Below are positions 33,764 through 46,164 of a DNA stretch of 64,000 nucleotides, in pieces. Position 1 is the first letter of the stretch. Every line of letters begins with the position of its first letter. A program made the position numbers and the translations under genes. The notes below the pieces were generated by a model. It saw only the letters and a program-made list of their open reading frames with translations. It did not search any database and was not told where the DNA came from. This DNA comes from Diatrype stigma (lineage: Eukaryota > Ascomycota > Sordariomycetes > Xylariales > Diatrypaceae): assembly GCA_022225965.2 (NCBI GenBank), contig JAKJXP020000020.1, positions 488,688 to 552,687 of the forward strand. Direction: 5' to 3'.

Positions 33764-35487
33764 ATGATGTCTTCTCTCCAGGGCTTTGCTGCGCTGCTTC
33801 CAGCCCTCCTGCTCTTAAGTCCGCTGGTGGCTCGAGTGGGCGCGGAACTCCGCGTAGCCGACTTTGACGAGATGGAAGCGTATAATTCAGGCCAGTTGGG
33901 TAGCAAGCCGAACTTGACGTATTATTCCTCGCCGCTGGTATCACCGTCGTTTCTCATCGACAGGTGGAACGAGGCTGGTATGACCAATGCAACCCACATC
34001 TTGATCTCCCCCTCCGTGGCGGGACAACCGCGGAGCCCGATGGTCTTCTCCGCCAAAGACCTCAGCCTGGTGTACGCGGATCCGGTCCGGGGCGGCAGCA
34101 ACCCGCAGCTGCAGACCTTCAACGGAAAAGAGTACTTCACCTTCTGGACCGGCACCGACATGAAAGGGTGGGGAACGGGCGGCGGGGTCATCCTCGACGA
34201 GTCGTTCGACATCATCTACAACCTCACGACGCAGGGCCTCGACACGGGCGCCGACAACCACGAGTTCCAGCTGACGCACGACGGCGGCGCGCTGCTGAAC
34301 AACTACCACACCACGCCCTTCGACGTGACGGCGGTCGGCGGCCCGCCCGATGGCCTGATCCAGGACTGCGCCTTCCAGGAGGTCGACATCGCGACGGGCG
34401 AGGTGCGCTTCACGTGGCGGGCGACCGACCACTTCGACCTCACCGAGACGTTTGGCGACCAGTACGAGGACCGCGAGAACGGCTGGGACTGGTTCCACAT
34501 GAACAGCCAGTTCAAGACCAAGGACGGCAACTACCTGATCTCGTCGCGGCACCTGCGCACCATCGCGCTGCTCGACGGCACCACCGGCGAGCGCATCTGG
34601 CAGCTGGGCGGGCAGCGCAACTCGTTCCTCGACCTGAGCGACGGCCGCGCCACCAACTTCGCATACCAGCACCACGCCCGCTTCGTCGACGACTCGTACA
34701 CCGAGGTGACCTTCTACGATAACCACGCGATGCACCCGTCGTCGCCGACGCCGGGGTGCGAGGTCGACTGCAGCCGCGGCATGCGGGTGCGGCTCGACTT
34801 CGACGCCATGACGGCCGAGCTCGTCCACGAGCTCTACCACCCCGTCGGCGTGCAGGCCTGGGCCCAGGGTGGCTACCAGTCCCTGCCGGAGGGCGGCGCC
34901 CTCATCAGCTGGGGCACCGTCCCCGCCCTCACCGAGTTCTCCGCCGACGGTGAGGTCGTCATGGACCTCCAGCTCGGGCCCTGGTTTGGCGCCCAGGAGG
35001 GTGAGGTCAACACGTACCGCGTCTACAAGACCAACTGGGTGGCCCAGCCGCGGTGGCGGCCCGAGATCGCCGTCGTGGGCTCGGTTGTCTACGTCAGTTG
35101 GAACGGGGCTACCGAGGTGGCGTCTTGGTCTCTTGTGAGTACACTTACAACCCCTTCTCTTTCCTTTGCGCTCTCTTGGCGGGGTGAGGTGGGTCGATCG
35201 ATCGATTAATCGATTAATTAATCAATTAATTAATCAATCGGATCGTGACTAACGTGTGATGTTTGCAATTACAGTCCGGAGGCGACGATCCGCTCGAGCT
35301 GGAACCACTGGGCAGCCCGGTACCGAAGACGGGCTTCGAAACGGCGATAATACCACCTAAATATGCCGGTTACTACCGCGTTGCCGCCTTGAACAGCGAT
35401 GGAAACATCATGGACTCGACCCTCGTCATTGAGGTCGCCACCGGGGCGAAGCTTGCAGGCAAGAGACTACCGAAGATAAAGACTTGA
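33764..35487 (+). CDS. secreted arylsulfotransferase-like (ASST family) protein
   Basis: Exons 33764-35134 and 35275-35487 give 527 residues. The start is placed at the first of two Met codons before a signal peptide (MSSLQGFAALLPALLLLSPLVARVGA); an open frame continues upstream but is not protein-like. Core motifs: 'LVYADPVRGGSNPQLQTF', 'YFTFWTGTDMKGWGTG', 'DNHEFQLTHDGGALLNNYH', 'WDWFHMNSQFKTKDGNYLIS', 'RIWQLGGQRNSF' and 'QHHARFVDD'. These are the blades of the arylsulfotransferase-type beta-propeller family that is abundant and mostly uncharacterised in ascomycetes; the His residues in DNHEF, WFHMNS and QHHARF lie where the bacterial enzyme keeps catalytic or ligand His. Sulfotransferase activity is unproven. 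The intron contains a TCGATCGAT/TTAATTAA simple tract. Confidence 0.85.
35180..35245. repeat. palindromic simple repeat inside the intron
   Basis: Tandem 'atcgattaatcgattaattaatcaattaattaatcaatcgg'-type tetranucleotide-like units, self-complementary. They lie between donor 35135 and acceptor 35274 and could fold as a hairpin in the pre-mRNA. Confidence 0.7.
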
Positions 35488-36362
35488 TACCAAAAGATAT
35501 GTATAGAGCCATATATAATGAGATAATAATTTTATTAAAGAAATATCAAATTACGGCGTCTAGCTCAACCAGGCAACTCGGGGCTCGAGTGATGCTCTGC
35601 AGAGTCGATGGCATTTAGATCACGACTCCCTCAGACCACCTTTGTAGTTGAGAGTTGACATCCACAGAGGGGAATGGGGCTAAAGGGACTGCTAGCTCGG
35701 CCTGCTTACCGTTGTGTCGGGTCTAGATGTCCTGGCACCGTAAGTCCACATTGATTGGTCTTTCGGAAAGTCGTGATGAGTAGTACCCAGCACCCATCCG
35801 TCGGTCCTCGTCTCAACTCGTCACAAGGCCAAGTGAAATTTACAAACAGTGAACAGCTGATTTAGGTACACATGTCGTTTCTAACCCACGGCTATCGGCT
35901 ACCTAGGTATCCACAGCTCTTCAAACGTGATCTGGGGCATCAATGATACCATAGCTTACATAGTAGAACTTTCGTCATTTTGGCGGGTGGCCCTCTAATA
36001 TGTTGATAGGGGCATTGCAAGCCGGGGACTACATGTAGTCATAAGTCTTTTTGTTGGATATGGCCTTATAAGATCGAGAGACCCATTCGTCGCATGCCCA
36101 GGTAAATAGTGAACACGAAAACCAACGCAGCATAGCTCGGCTTAGCTTTGTCTTCATCATCCATTACCTGGCATGATGTAGTTAGTCAAGGACTTTGGCT
36201 CAAAGTTTTCCTCGCCGATAGCCAGATATATTACTGTAGCTTGAAACCATAGCATCTGCCCTTTTGCTGTCAGTGCCAAATTACTAATAACTTATTACTG
36301 TTTTATTGACGATCGATTGACTATATTGGAAGACTCGGTGGGCGCTTAGCCACATCCACACC
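35488..36362. other. intergenic region
   Basis: 3' flank of the ASST-like gene and of the decayed transporter. No gene is seen. One CCTAGGTA motif near 35901. Confidence 0.4.
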
Positions 36363-37028
36363 TCATGCTTTCTGGGCAAGTTGGGATCTCAGACTGCATA
36401 ACACAAGTGCGATTGGGGGGCCAAAAGATTGAGCGGACACCATCACGGCCATACCCGAAGACAGCTTGCCACCGAGGACAATGGCCTGCGGGGCAATTAA
36501 TCATACCTAGGAGTTGGAATATCAGAAACGATCTAGTCACAGACTAAATGAAAGGGAAGTAATAATGAGGAGACATACCACTTGCAAGCCGGCACCCGAA
36601 CCTATGTCACCTATGGAATGAAACCCAACCATCGTCCTGTAGGACTGCCAAGTTGCAGAAGGGAAACAAGCCCGCTCACCATCGAAACAACCACGACAGA
36701 GGAAAGGGCCAGCGGGATAACATACCCAAGTTTGCTTACTACTTCATATATCAGCGGTACGGACTTTTCACCAGAGGGACTACCTCTGTCCGACTTACTG
36801 ATGGCTCCTGACGATGCGGTCATGACAAGCTGTGGGGGGGGGGGGGGTGGCAGTTAAAGGGTAGACGCCACTGACCATTGGAGTGGCGACATTGATAGCC
36901 TGAAAGTATATAGGGAGGTAGTAAATCGCACCATACACTGCTGTTATGAAGAAGGTCTGGTATACTTTCGACGTCCATATTTCGGTCTGAGCTATCATTG
37001 AATGCGGCAACAAGGCATTATCCCCCAT
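36363..37028 (-). pseudogene. MFS transporter (14-TM drug:H+ antiporter type) remnant
   Basis: Reading downwards on the minus strand, successive pieces match the C-terminal half of a DHA2-like major facilitator. They are 'MGDNALLPHSMI', 'VYGAIYYLPIYFQAI' and 'PMVSGVYPL' (37028-36870), then 'QLVMTASSGAI', 'KLGYVIPLALSSV' and 'SPTGRWLGF' (36830-36620), then 'GDIGSGAGLQV' (about 36590), then 'GGKLSSGMAVMVSAQSFGG' (about 36460-36410). A gtaagt intron near 36790 seems preserved. Between pieces the frame shifts: at a run of 14 G (36834-36847) and again near 36615. The N-terminal half is missing. Inactive. Confidence 0.7.
36834..36847. repeat. G14 homopolymer
   Basis: Fourteen consecutive G, inside the MFS remnant at a frame break. 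It may be a slippage product or an assembly/sequencing length error. Confidence 0.85.
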
Positions 37029-39330
37029 ACGGCGGTTCTAGAAAGGCCGGATAATGAAGGTAGCAAAAGAACGACAAAAGAGACCTTCGACCCGTGAAGA
37101 GTTCCAAGCATACTCCTTGTCTCGCCACCATATTGGAGAGTAAGGAGAAGCTGGAGAAGAACAGGGGCGAAAAGGGAAAACCTGAGAAGGCCGAGGTAGT
37201 GATATAGGTTAGAAAGAATAAAAAAAGCATTCAGCTTTCCGTGCTGTTGGGAAATGTGTAGGGGGCACGATGGTGATGGCCGCAAGTGCCCTAACGGGCA
37301 GGTTGACGTAAAAACCCCTAGAGAATCAGTGAACTGCAAATTCTAACGGAAGACATTAAAACATGGGAACGTATTTCATTTCCAGTCGCTATAGGCGGTA
37401 GATGCACCCCTGACGAGCTGCCCCGTCACAAGCCCAAGTTGACTTTGGGGGCGAGTCAACGTTGGTGTTTATATTTACGCTTGACTGGTCGAGCACATTT
37501 TGTTGACACGTTGATGAAGACTATAACACAAATTGTCAGTACTAAGCTGAGTGTTGGGTTGCCAGTTCTATTCTAGGTAACTGACACCTTGAAACTTGCT
37601 GGTTTGATATCTTCGGCCAGGGGCTAGTGTACTGGAGGTCTAGAGGGATAGGATCCCATATGCATGGGCTTCTACGGCTATATAAGAGCCATTTTCTTCC
37701 CCTATAGCTTCCATAGGCTCCAGCATTATTCCGTTCCTTCCCTCCCCCTAGGAACGACACAGCGCCTCCATGTTAGAAGCAGTCCGAAACCCGAGGCGAC
37801 AACGGAGTCCAGCCCTAACGCCGATGCCAACCATTGCTCGAGACACCCAAATCCACGGCAACATCCGACGGAAGCTGAAACGACGTGCTATCATGTTTCC
37901 CCGATTAGGTGTTGCCAACAACAGTGTTTTCTATACTCCTCTGAAACCGATAGTCAAGAGATGAATGAATTGTGACACTTCTTATGGAACATATATACGT
38001 AGCTACAACTTTGATGGAGGCGGACTGACTATACCAACGATTACTGAAATGATTGGGTAGCTAGATATTTGTATCACCGTAACAAGTTCAAGGATCTCAG
38101 AGATTGGAATTTGTTATGGGATCATGTACGGCACAGGAGCTGTTCGTTCCTTTATCATCCGTTAGTGCCTGTATGGTCCAGATTATGGGGCGGTTAGCTT
38201 GCAGCTGCCCATAAAGTTGAAACAGGTGCCTCTATGCCATGGTGCTGCCGGCTGAGGGCCTTTGAAGTTCCCACCTGGTATGTTCTTGACTAATATTTGG
38301 ACTCGAGCCAGATGCCTTGACCACGAAGACCACCATCACTACTGCTATCACATGCCTTGGAATTTGTAGCTCACAGTAAGCCACACGAAGGGGCTGCACA
38401 TGGATGTGCTAATGTGGCTGCAGTGTGGCAAGCTGAAGAATGCTGCAGGGACTGTGGCTGATAATAAGATATGGACCTCCTTGGCTACCCAGGCACGTGT
38501 CAGCCCAGCAGGTCTCCTAGCAGCCTTAGGTAGGCAGGCAGAGTCCGATAAAAACCATGCATATGTCACGCTTGGGCCACTGAGATCCGTATGGTTTTTT
38601 CCGGACTCTGCCTGGTAGGTATCTAGGTAGGTAGAATTGCAGAGATCTTGGCAGGATGTTAGAACTTTGACTTGGTGATGCAAGTGATGCACTGCCCCAG
38701 AACGCCACAAGTAATGTGTCATAGTGGTACGTACCCGTGGACTCTACAGGTACATATATGTACATACATACATACATGTAGGTACCTACCTGGTGGCCTG
38801 ACGTCAATACGGGGGTATGTAGTATGTACATACACTGCCCACCTCTGCCTCTGCCACCTTTGCCCCTCGTTCATGGAAACTGCCAACCCCGAAGCATCAT
38901 TCATGTCATTACCTGCGCACCTGTGACACCCGTTGAATTACTGAGGTTGCTTTCTTGTAGGGACGTACGAAGTATAGCACCACAGCTGCCCAGTATATCA
39001 TCATACGCACGCGTCACGAACATCGAAAGCACTCGCACCTGCTCGCCGGCTTTGCCTAGGTACGTTACGTAATCATCCCAACAGAGCCACAACCTTGGAA
39101 GGAGTACGTGGGGTCCTTTAACACTAAGGGCAGGCCTCCGCGTCACTCCCGCCCTTTCTACTCACTCCATCAATTTCCATCTTCGCACATTCCCCCCTGC
39201 CTGCTTGCAACCTACACGCAGTAGTCTAGATATTCACTGCATACTTACCTACCTGCTACCTACTGCTCTAAGCAATCCATCTGATTATTGACCCCCTCCA
39301 CAGCGAAACTATCCATTTCACGACCTCATC
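37029..39330. other. 2.3-kb intergenic region and vip1 promoter
   Basis: No supported gene. Contains 'tatataagagcc' near 37679 with only a 64-codon basic open frame behind it, (CATA)n-like tracts near 38760-38780, CCTAGGTACG near 39056, and a pyrimidine-rich leader from 39150 to 39330 ahead of the Vip1-like gene. Confidence 0.45.
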
Positions 39331-40292
39331 ATGTCTGCCAACACCGTCCACGTCAAGGGCATCTCGGCCCTGACCGAGGACAAGGAGATCAAGGACTTCT
39401 TCAGCTTCTGCGGCAAGATCACCGACATCCAGGTTACCAGCAGCGGCGGCGACGCCAAGACCAAGGACGCCAGCGTGACCTTCGAGAAAGCTACCGCAGC
39501 CAAGACGGCCCAGCTCCTCAACAACACCCAGCTCGGCGGCGCGCAGATCACCGTGGCACCCGCCGATGGTGCAGCGGGCGGCGACTCTCCCAAGCACGAG
39601 TCGGCAACGACCAACGCGGACCGCGACAGCGATGAGATCACACAGGAGGAGAAGCCGCGCACGCGCATCCTGGCCGAGTACCTGGCGCACGGCTACGTGG
39701 TGGGAGACGCGGCGCTGCAGCGCGCGATCGAGCTGGACAGCGCGCACGGCGTGACGGACCGGTTCCGGGCGACGCTCACCAACCTCGACAGCAAGTACCA
39801 CGCGACGGACCGGGCCAAGGCGACGGATCAGAGCTACGGACTCTCGGCTCGCGCCAGCACGCTCTTCCACGGGCTCGGCTCCTACTTCGAGAAGGCGACC
39901 AGCAGCCCCACCGGCCAGAAGCTCGTCCGCTTCTACGCTGACTCCCAGCGCCAGGTCCAGGACATTCACGCCGAGGCCCGCCGCCTCGCCGACCTCAAGA
40001 AGGAAGAGCATGGCGGCAGCGCCTACAAGGCGTCGGGGCTCGAGCGCGTCTTCGGCAAGGAGAAGCCTGCAGCCGCCGCTGCTGGTGGCGAGAGCAGCAC
40101 CACTTGTAAGTCCCAAGAATGCCGCTTTCTTTCATGTCACTTATGCTGGGAGAACGACAACGTGCTAACCGCATACTTTGCTACGCAGCTACGACAGCCG
40201 CACCGGTGCCCAAGGCTGGACCCACGGAATCCACACCACTTAGCACCACCGAGGGTATCCCTTCCAAAGAGCCTGGCTCTGAGAAGTCTTAA
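39331..40292 (+). CDS. vip1: Vip1-like RRM protein
   Basis: Exons 39331-40105 and 40189-40292 encode 292 residues; the intron has GTAAGT, a CTAAC branch and CAG. Residues 5-78 form an RNA recognition motif: 'TVHVKGISAL' as RNP2 and 'AKTKDASVTFEKA' as a weak RNP1. The region after it ('RILAEYLAHGYVVGDAALQRAIELD') and the helical 'TDQSYGLSARASTLFHGLG' / 'RQVQDIHAEARRLAD' are characteristic of the fungal Vip1 family (named from fission yeast), whose function is not well defined. The C-terminus is Ala/Thr/Ser/Pro-rich ending GSEKS. RNA binding is inferred from the domain. Confidence 0.88.
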
Positions 40293-41782
40293 TTGTGTGT
40301 AACGCGACAGCCGAATGCGCCGTCGTACCAGTTACGTCATGGAAGGATGGCTCGAACCGAAGCGAGCCCAGATGGAACGATGGAACGATGCAAAGCAAGA
40401 ATGAAATGGCACTACTGATGAGTAACACAAGCACCAGCACTAGCACTAGCATCAGCACCAGCAAAACAGCAATGATGAATGAGATTATGAACGGAAGATT
40501 ATGAGTTTGTTTACGTTATCCATTGACGTTTCGGCACGGGATACTGTATTAGGCCTGGAATGGATTGGATTGCACTCCCCAACCCATGATGTTTATGGTC
40601 GGTGTTTCCTCCGATTTACGTAGCTAAGTACACAGCCTCGTTCCTTGTTTTCCTTTTTCAAAATCACTGAAGAGTTGGCAGTGAATGGATGCCTTCAGCT
40701 AGGCAATTTAGAGTACTTGTTCGTCTACGGAATAAAATGTTGATGGTCATCACAGCCATGTGTACGCTTGCCAGATCGAAATTGTGTGTGATTACCTTAC
40801 TATCCGATGCAGGTTCAGCATCCACCCAGGTACTTACGTCTGAGAAATGATCATTAGGTACCTACCTACTTACGAGCACCGTCTCATAGGTTTCTTAGCC
40901 TACTGTACCATAGCTACTATGTAATCAACCGTCAATTTCATCATGTTGGCATGAGGATATGTTGTAAAATTCTCACCGGAACTCTACGGCATCAAACCAT
41001 AGGTACTGGAAGAGAGAACTCCTGGAATCTTAGTGGAACACTCGGAATGGTGGAATCTCTCCATTCATGGTCTGAAACGACAACATGTTTCCCGAACTGG
41101 ATCTGGGCGGGTTGGAAAGATCTGCAAGCTGTCTTTTTTTTTGGGGGGGGGGGGGGTTCTTTTTTTACTTTTTCTTTCTGTTTTATTCTTTTTGCGCATA
41201 TACAAGAGGTCAATTGTACTAAAGTTCTATGTAATATCAATTTCGAACGTGCTGGCGAAAGCATTGCGGCTCGTGTGGAGGACATCAAATCTACCCAAAT
41301 GACGTTGGCTTTGTTGACTTTGCCTTTCTTTTTCCGAGTCCTCTTCCAGTCTCACGAAGCTGATTGTTTCGAACAATTCGATTCAGATCCATTTTTACTG
41401 AGAAAATGGGGACAATGCATACTGCATAGCGACGACAAAGGCTTGACTGCTCACTCGAGAGGTAAGAATCAGGCAAACTTGACTTCTACAAGGACAGACC
41501 AACCAGCAGGTATGCAGAGGAGAGAATATAATAGGGCAGGCTGTGTCTCGACGTAATTGACAACTTCGCTGTCGATTGGTCCGCATGAAAGCGACTCGTA
41601 TCCCGTCCATCCGTCTATCTGTAGACCTAGGTCCTTCTCTTCTATGCTCCATCCACCACCCCAACGTTTGGTCGGTTTGACTTGATTCGGTAGTAAACCA
41701 TGAACACACCCAACTCTATCCCCATTCTTGTTCAGCTTCCCCTGAAAGCCCTAGCTTCCGGTTACGTCTAGGAAAATAGAGC
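40293..41782. other. intergenic region with a T/G/T homopolymer cluster
   Basis: No gene. An 'agcaccagcactagcactagcatcagcaccagc' tandem lies at about 40430-40463. A T-run, then a G-run of about 14, then a T-run lies at about 41132-41168. Otherwise 3' flanks of convergent genes. Confidence 0.5.
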
Positions 41783-43595
41783 CTATGTCTGCGCTTGCGC
41801 CTGAGAAGCCGCTCCCGGGCCCTCGGCTCCGCCACTGCCCCTGCCGGTGCCCCTCAGCCCCGCGGTGTTTGCGGCGCTCTCCCCGACACGGACCTCCTCG
41901 TCCGAGACGCCAACGGCGACGCTGCTGACGAAGCTGGTGGTGCTGGTGCCGCGCTCGACTCCGGCTCTCCTGTTACTCGCGATACCTGTCCCGCCGCCAC
42001 CGCCATTACCACCGATGCCGGCTGCACCGCTCACGCTGGCGCTGGCGGTGGTGCTGACGCTCGTACTGCGGCTCCGTCCCGGTGGCAGCCCCGATGTAGC
42101 AGCCCCTGTTCCTTGACCAATGGTTGCTGTCGTTGCTGTCGTTGTTGCTGCATCGCCACCGCCGCCATTGCCACAGCTCTCCTTGCGCTGCTGTTCACCC
42201 CGCACGAGCTTCTCGAGCTCCTTGATCCGGCGCTTCAAGGCCTCGTTATCGCGCTTCGCTGCCTCGAGCTCCGCGCGGTAGTGCGCAGTCTCCTCGTACC
42301 GGAGCGTAGCGGGGACGAGGCCTGGTGAGAGCTCCGACCCAGGCGTCGCGGCAGCAGCGGCTGTCGTGCTTGTGCTCGTGACGCTGGATGAGGGTTGTTG
42401 CTGGTGCTGGTAGTAGGGGTAGTTCTGCTGCTGGTGCTGGTGCTGGTGAAGGGGTCCGCTGCTCCGTGGTGGGAAGTACCCGCTGCCGCCATGCTCGCCT
42501 GTTCCGTGGTACGACCCATACCCGTGCTGTCCATACGAGGATCCCGGCTGCGGTGAGTGGTTCCGGCTGCGGCTGCCGCCGCGGCGATACGACGCCGAGG
42601 CCGAAATCGATGCAGTGCTGTTTTGGCGACTCATGCTAATACCGCGCGGGTTGCGGGCCGCCTCGAGCACGGAGGCTGCGCTCCCCGAGTGGTGCGACTG
42701 CGGGATCGAGATGGGCGCCGAGGTCGCCCCGAAGGACGAGGCACTACCCCCAGCAGATTGTTGTTGCGTTTGGCTGCGGGCGCTGGCGCTCGAGCTCGTG
42801 CGATGATGGCGCCGGCTCGTGCCCGGTCCTGTACCCGTGCCGGGAATGGGGAACCCCGGCCCGGACATCAGATGAGTATCGGTGAAGGAGGATGAGTGGG
42901 GTGGCTGGTCGGCTGCTGTCGTAGATGTGCTCGCTGACGATGCATTGGAAACGACGGAGGAGTTCTGGGCGGCGCGTAGGATCGTGAGGTCGCGTGTGAG
43001 GCGGTTTACCTATGTAGAGCAGCAAGCAACGTTAGGTATGTCTTGGACTTTGTTCTTCTTCTCTCCCTCTCGTCTTTCTCTTATTCATATTACATGATAC
43101 ACTCCCGACTACTGACTACTTCGTACGGACAGGAACAATTTTCGATTTCAAGATTGCCCCACTATCGATTATATAGTATGCATACGTGTATGCCATGGAA
43201 GAACAAAACATGGAAGCGTAACGCACCAGAAGCTCCTGCTCCTGCTCGAGCTGCGAGTGCAACTCAGCAGCGGTCAAGGGCCGCGGATGCCGTAGAGGCC
43301 CCGGGCCTGTTCCGACGCCTGTGTTGTCCTGTCCTGGGACCACCTGAGGCGGGGCCATGCCGGAGGTCGGTGGTATCGGTGGGGAGGGAAGCGAGGCGGC
43401 GGCGGCGGACAGCCCCTGATTGACTGTTTGTTGGTTGGAGGGGAGTATGTTGATCGATGAAGACGAGTCGAGAGATGACGAAGGTGGCGGCGCTTGGGGT
43501 TGGGAGTTTGGGTTGTTGATGTTTTGGTTGGACGATGCCCGACGGGACGCGGCAAGAATGTGGGGAGATGGAGGGACGGAATTGAGATCAGGCAT
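41783..43595 (-). CDS. low-complexity protein with a coiled coil, unknown function
   Basis: Exons 43595-43227 and 43009-41783 give 531 residues. The intron of 217 nt (GTGCGT...CATAG) joins 'ELHSQLEQEQELLV' to 'NRLTRDLTILRAAQNSSVVSNASS', and this join is the most conserved-looking segment (about residues 108-150). The rest is Ser/Gln/His/Gly-rich and probably disordered, with a His/Gln run 'QHQHQQQ'. A short coiled coil lies near residues 355-395 ('YRAELEAAKRDNEALKRRIKELEKLVRG'-type heptads, shown here in part). I cannot assign a family. The two helical segments suggest a scaffold or regulatory role, but this is inference only. Confidence 0.7.
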
Positions 43596-43854
43596 GTTGG
43601 ATCGAAGAAAGAAGACAGGGGAGGTTTGGGGAATGTGTGAGCGATTGATGTCACGAGGATCACGAGCGAGCGAGCGAACGAACAGACGGATAGGCAGACG
43701 GACAAATGGTCAGACAGACGACAGTATCGATGGCTGAAGATTGAATATGACCTAGATATCTAACAGCTTGAGGCTTGCTGTGTTGGTTGATCTTGCGATT
43801 CCTGTTTAGGTAGGACAGCTCTGGCTGCGAACGAACGGTTTGCAGGTAAGCCGT

Positions 43855-43905
43855 AGTCCAACTGGCACGGTCCAACTGGCACGGTCCAACTGGCACACCA
43901 GTGTA
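43855..43905. repeat. three-copy tandem repeat, 15-nt unit
   Basis: Unit 'caactggcacggtc' with minor variation, about three copies. Confidence 0.85.
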
Positions 43906-43925
43906 GAAGAAAATCCGAGAGCTTG

Positions 43926-44018
43926 TTGGTGCCGTTGGTGCCGTTTGGGCCGTTTGTGCCTTTGGTACCGCTGGTGCCGCTGGTGTTGCTGGTGTTGTTG
44001 GTGTTGTTGATGTCTTGA
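43926..44018. repeat. minisatellite, 9-nt unit
   Basis: Degenerate tandem array of 'ttggtgccg' drifting to 'ttggtgttg', about ten units, in the intergenic region. Confidence 0.85.
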
Positions 44019-45490
44019 GGTCCTTGGGCTGAAGAGGCTCAATTCCGTTGAGTGGCTCAAGTGTCTAGGCTCACTAAAGTGTCCAGGCTCACTAACTAAC
44101 TAAGGTTTGGTTGGATGCTACGATGCAAAAGTTTGGTACTTGAAAGTTTACCTCCTTGCTGCTGTAGCGGGGAAGTGGGGTTCACTACCACGGACAATGT
44201 ATGGTACTTTACAAGTACATGTATGTAGCTAAGCCCCTTCAATTTAGGAGTCTCCAATTCAGGAACCTGTGGCTGGGGTGCGGCCTGTATTCTAATGGCG
44301 GGCATGGTTCTAGGTCAATGTAATCTGAATAGTTATTTAAATACAAGTATATATTATATGGGAGAATGTAAACATTGCCGGCATTGAAATGGCCAATATG
44401 TCTGTATGTACCTATTCGGTATTCGTACCGAGTTATTCAGTGGGTTTACTGAATGGGCGTGAGTGCTATCTAAGGGTGAAGAAGTATCCATGAGGCATTA
44501 GTGGAATGGTTATCCTGCCATACGGGACTGTTCTTTCTCTGTTTCCAGCACGTCAATACTCTTGTTTGTCAACCAGGACAAGCTACTTCAACCTTGCTCT
44601 TATCAGGAGTTAATGGTGAAGCTGTATTATTCAGAGTACAGTAGATTACTACCTAGTATATGCCTTTACGAAGGTATTCCCTTCCGTAATCCATTTCATC
44701 CTGTTACCAGCTCAACCGCCCCGTGGCTGGTGTTAAAGAGGTGCTGTGGCTTGACTGGTTACTTGACTGCAGGTGACATCAGTATGAGCACCTGCACCAG
44801 CCTATGTAGCTAGTAACTACGTAGGTACCTAGGTACAGTCAATAGCCCCACTTCGCTGATGCAAGGCGCGCGGCAGCTATTGGATGTACGAACCTAAGGT
44901 ACCGGGTAAGTGTGTACATACAACCCCACATACCTGAATAGGCTAGATACCTAGGTACATAGATACGACGTATGAAGGTAAGCTATGGGCCTACAGCTAT
45001 GACGTCAACTGATAATTCGCATTGTGTAAGGGACATATGACGGCATGGACTGCTCGCTGGGTATTGTCCAATCAACTGTTGCAATTGCGATAATTGTGAT
45101 GTCAAACTGTGGTATTACGGCACCGCTGGCTACACCTGCTCCATAAGAACCTCTACATACCGTATGTAATACACTGCAGCGGTATTTAGAACTCTGGCCT
45201 TCTTACGTACGTGACGAATTCTACCTAGTAGCCTGCCTAGTATTTAATTCCCTCTCAGAGCTACTCATCAGTCACTTGTCTTTCTTTCCTCCTACAACTC
45301 CCAGCATCCATCCCACATCGGTCATCGTCCTAAACTGGTAACCTCGCAACTACGCACAGCCGTGAGTCTCCCTCAAGTCTACACCTCCCGACTCCCTCTG
45401 CTTGCATCTTAGCACCTCAAACTGACCCGTTTTCTCAAAAGAATCAAACCTCAAACCTACCTCCTACGCTCTACCTCCTAATACATCACA

Positions 45491-45792
45491 ATGCCGGCTG
45501 ATCAGGGTCGCGAATCCCCTCCTCCTGAGAGCCAGAGCGGTGCTCAGCTGAAGGATACGCCTGGCTCCGGCCAAGGCACCGATCAGGCACCTGACAAGAC
45601 GAACAAGCTGAACGACCAGCTGAAGGTACGTGTGCATCTATGAGCTGCCCATGGCTTGCTTCGCTGTTAAGCTGGACGTATCCGCTAACATTCCAGCAGG
45701 GTCTGTCCTCGAACCCCAAGGGCGCCATCGACGATGCCGTTGAGCAAAAGTTTAGCAAAACCCAGAACCCCTCAACAAACAAGGACAACTAG
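45491..45792 (+). CDS. small hydrophilic protein, unknown function
   Basis: Exons 45491-45625 and 45697-45792 encode 76 residues. The acceptor is a tandem CAGCAG, so a 75-residue form lacking one Gln is equally possible (NAGNAG splicing). The sequence is Gln/Asp/Lys/Ser-rich with no Trp, Tyr or Cys and is probably disordered. The conserved-looking core 'TNKLNDQLKQGLSSNPKGAIDDAV' spans the splice site and is cut here to stay short: 'KLNDQLK' and 'LSSNPKGAIDD'. A good intron, a pyrimidine-rich leader and the codon pattern support a real gene. Resembles small fungal proteins of unknown role; too short to exclude chance. Confidence 0.6.
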
Positions 45793-46164
45793 ACAACTGG
45801 ACAGTGAATACTAGTTTAGTATTAGATCAGTGGACAGGGGGGACGTTATATTGGCAGGCAGTTGCGTTATCATGCGAGATAGCCTAGCAGAGATACCACG
45901 GCTGTATGGTAGAGCACGGATGGATATATTAGCACGTTCGCATAAAAGATCGCTACGAACAAATGAATTAATGAAATTCGATTAGTTACTACTAAATGCG
46001 TCTTATTCTTATATAGTATTATACGCTCTTATATTATTATCTTTATGCTTACGAGTTATTATTTATTATTTAATTTCTTTATAATTAATATAATATATTT
46101 ATAACTAATTCTTATAAAAAATAACACTTTTTATATAAAAAAAAGCTTTATATTTAAAATATAT
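45793..46164. other. transition into the second AT-rich block
   Basis: From about 45960 the sequence becomes strongly AT-rich and CpG-poor before the 5' LTR starts at 46165. The retrotransposon therefore sits inside older AT-rich DNA that resumes at 56760. No gene is seen. Confidence 0.5.

Larger units (their letters stand above)
43596..45490. other. 1.9-kb intergenic region with two minisatellites
   Basis: No gene found. Holds the promoter (left part, with 'gcgagcgagcgaacgaacagacggataggcagacgg' simple sequence near 43666) of the coiled-coil gene and a pyrimidine-rich leader (45270-45490) of the small gene at 45491. CCTAGGTA motifs near 44828 and 44953. Confidence 0.5.

Noticed and set aside
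33941..34840. 299-codon frame antisense to the arylsulfotransferase-like gene
   Set aside because: Val/Arg/Ala-rich composition typical of antisense shadows.
37770..37964. 64-codon basic frame downstream of a TATA-like sequence
   Set aside because: Too short, no introns or homology; TATA-like strings are common here.
41130..41170. T/G/T homopolymer cluster as a functional element
   Set aside because: Simple-sequence slippage is sufficient, and the exact run length may be a sequencing error.
43855..44018. Regular short repeats as a CRISPR-like array
   Set aside because: Units are contiguous 9- and 15-nt tandem repeats without unique spacers, in a fungal genome.
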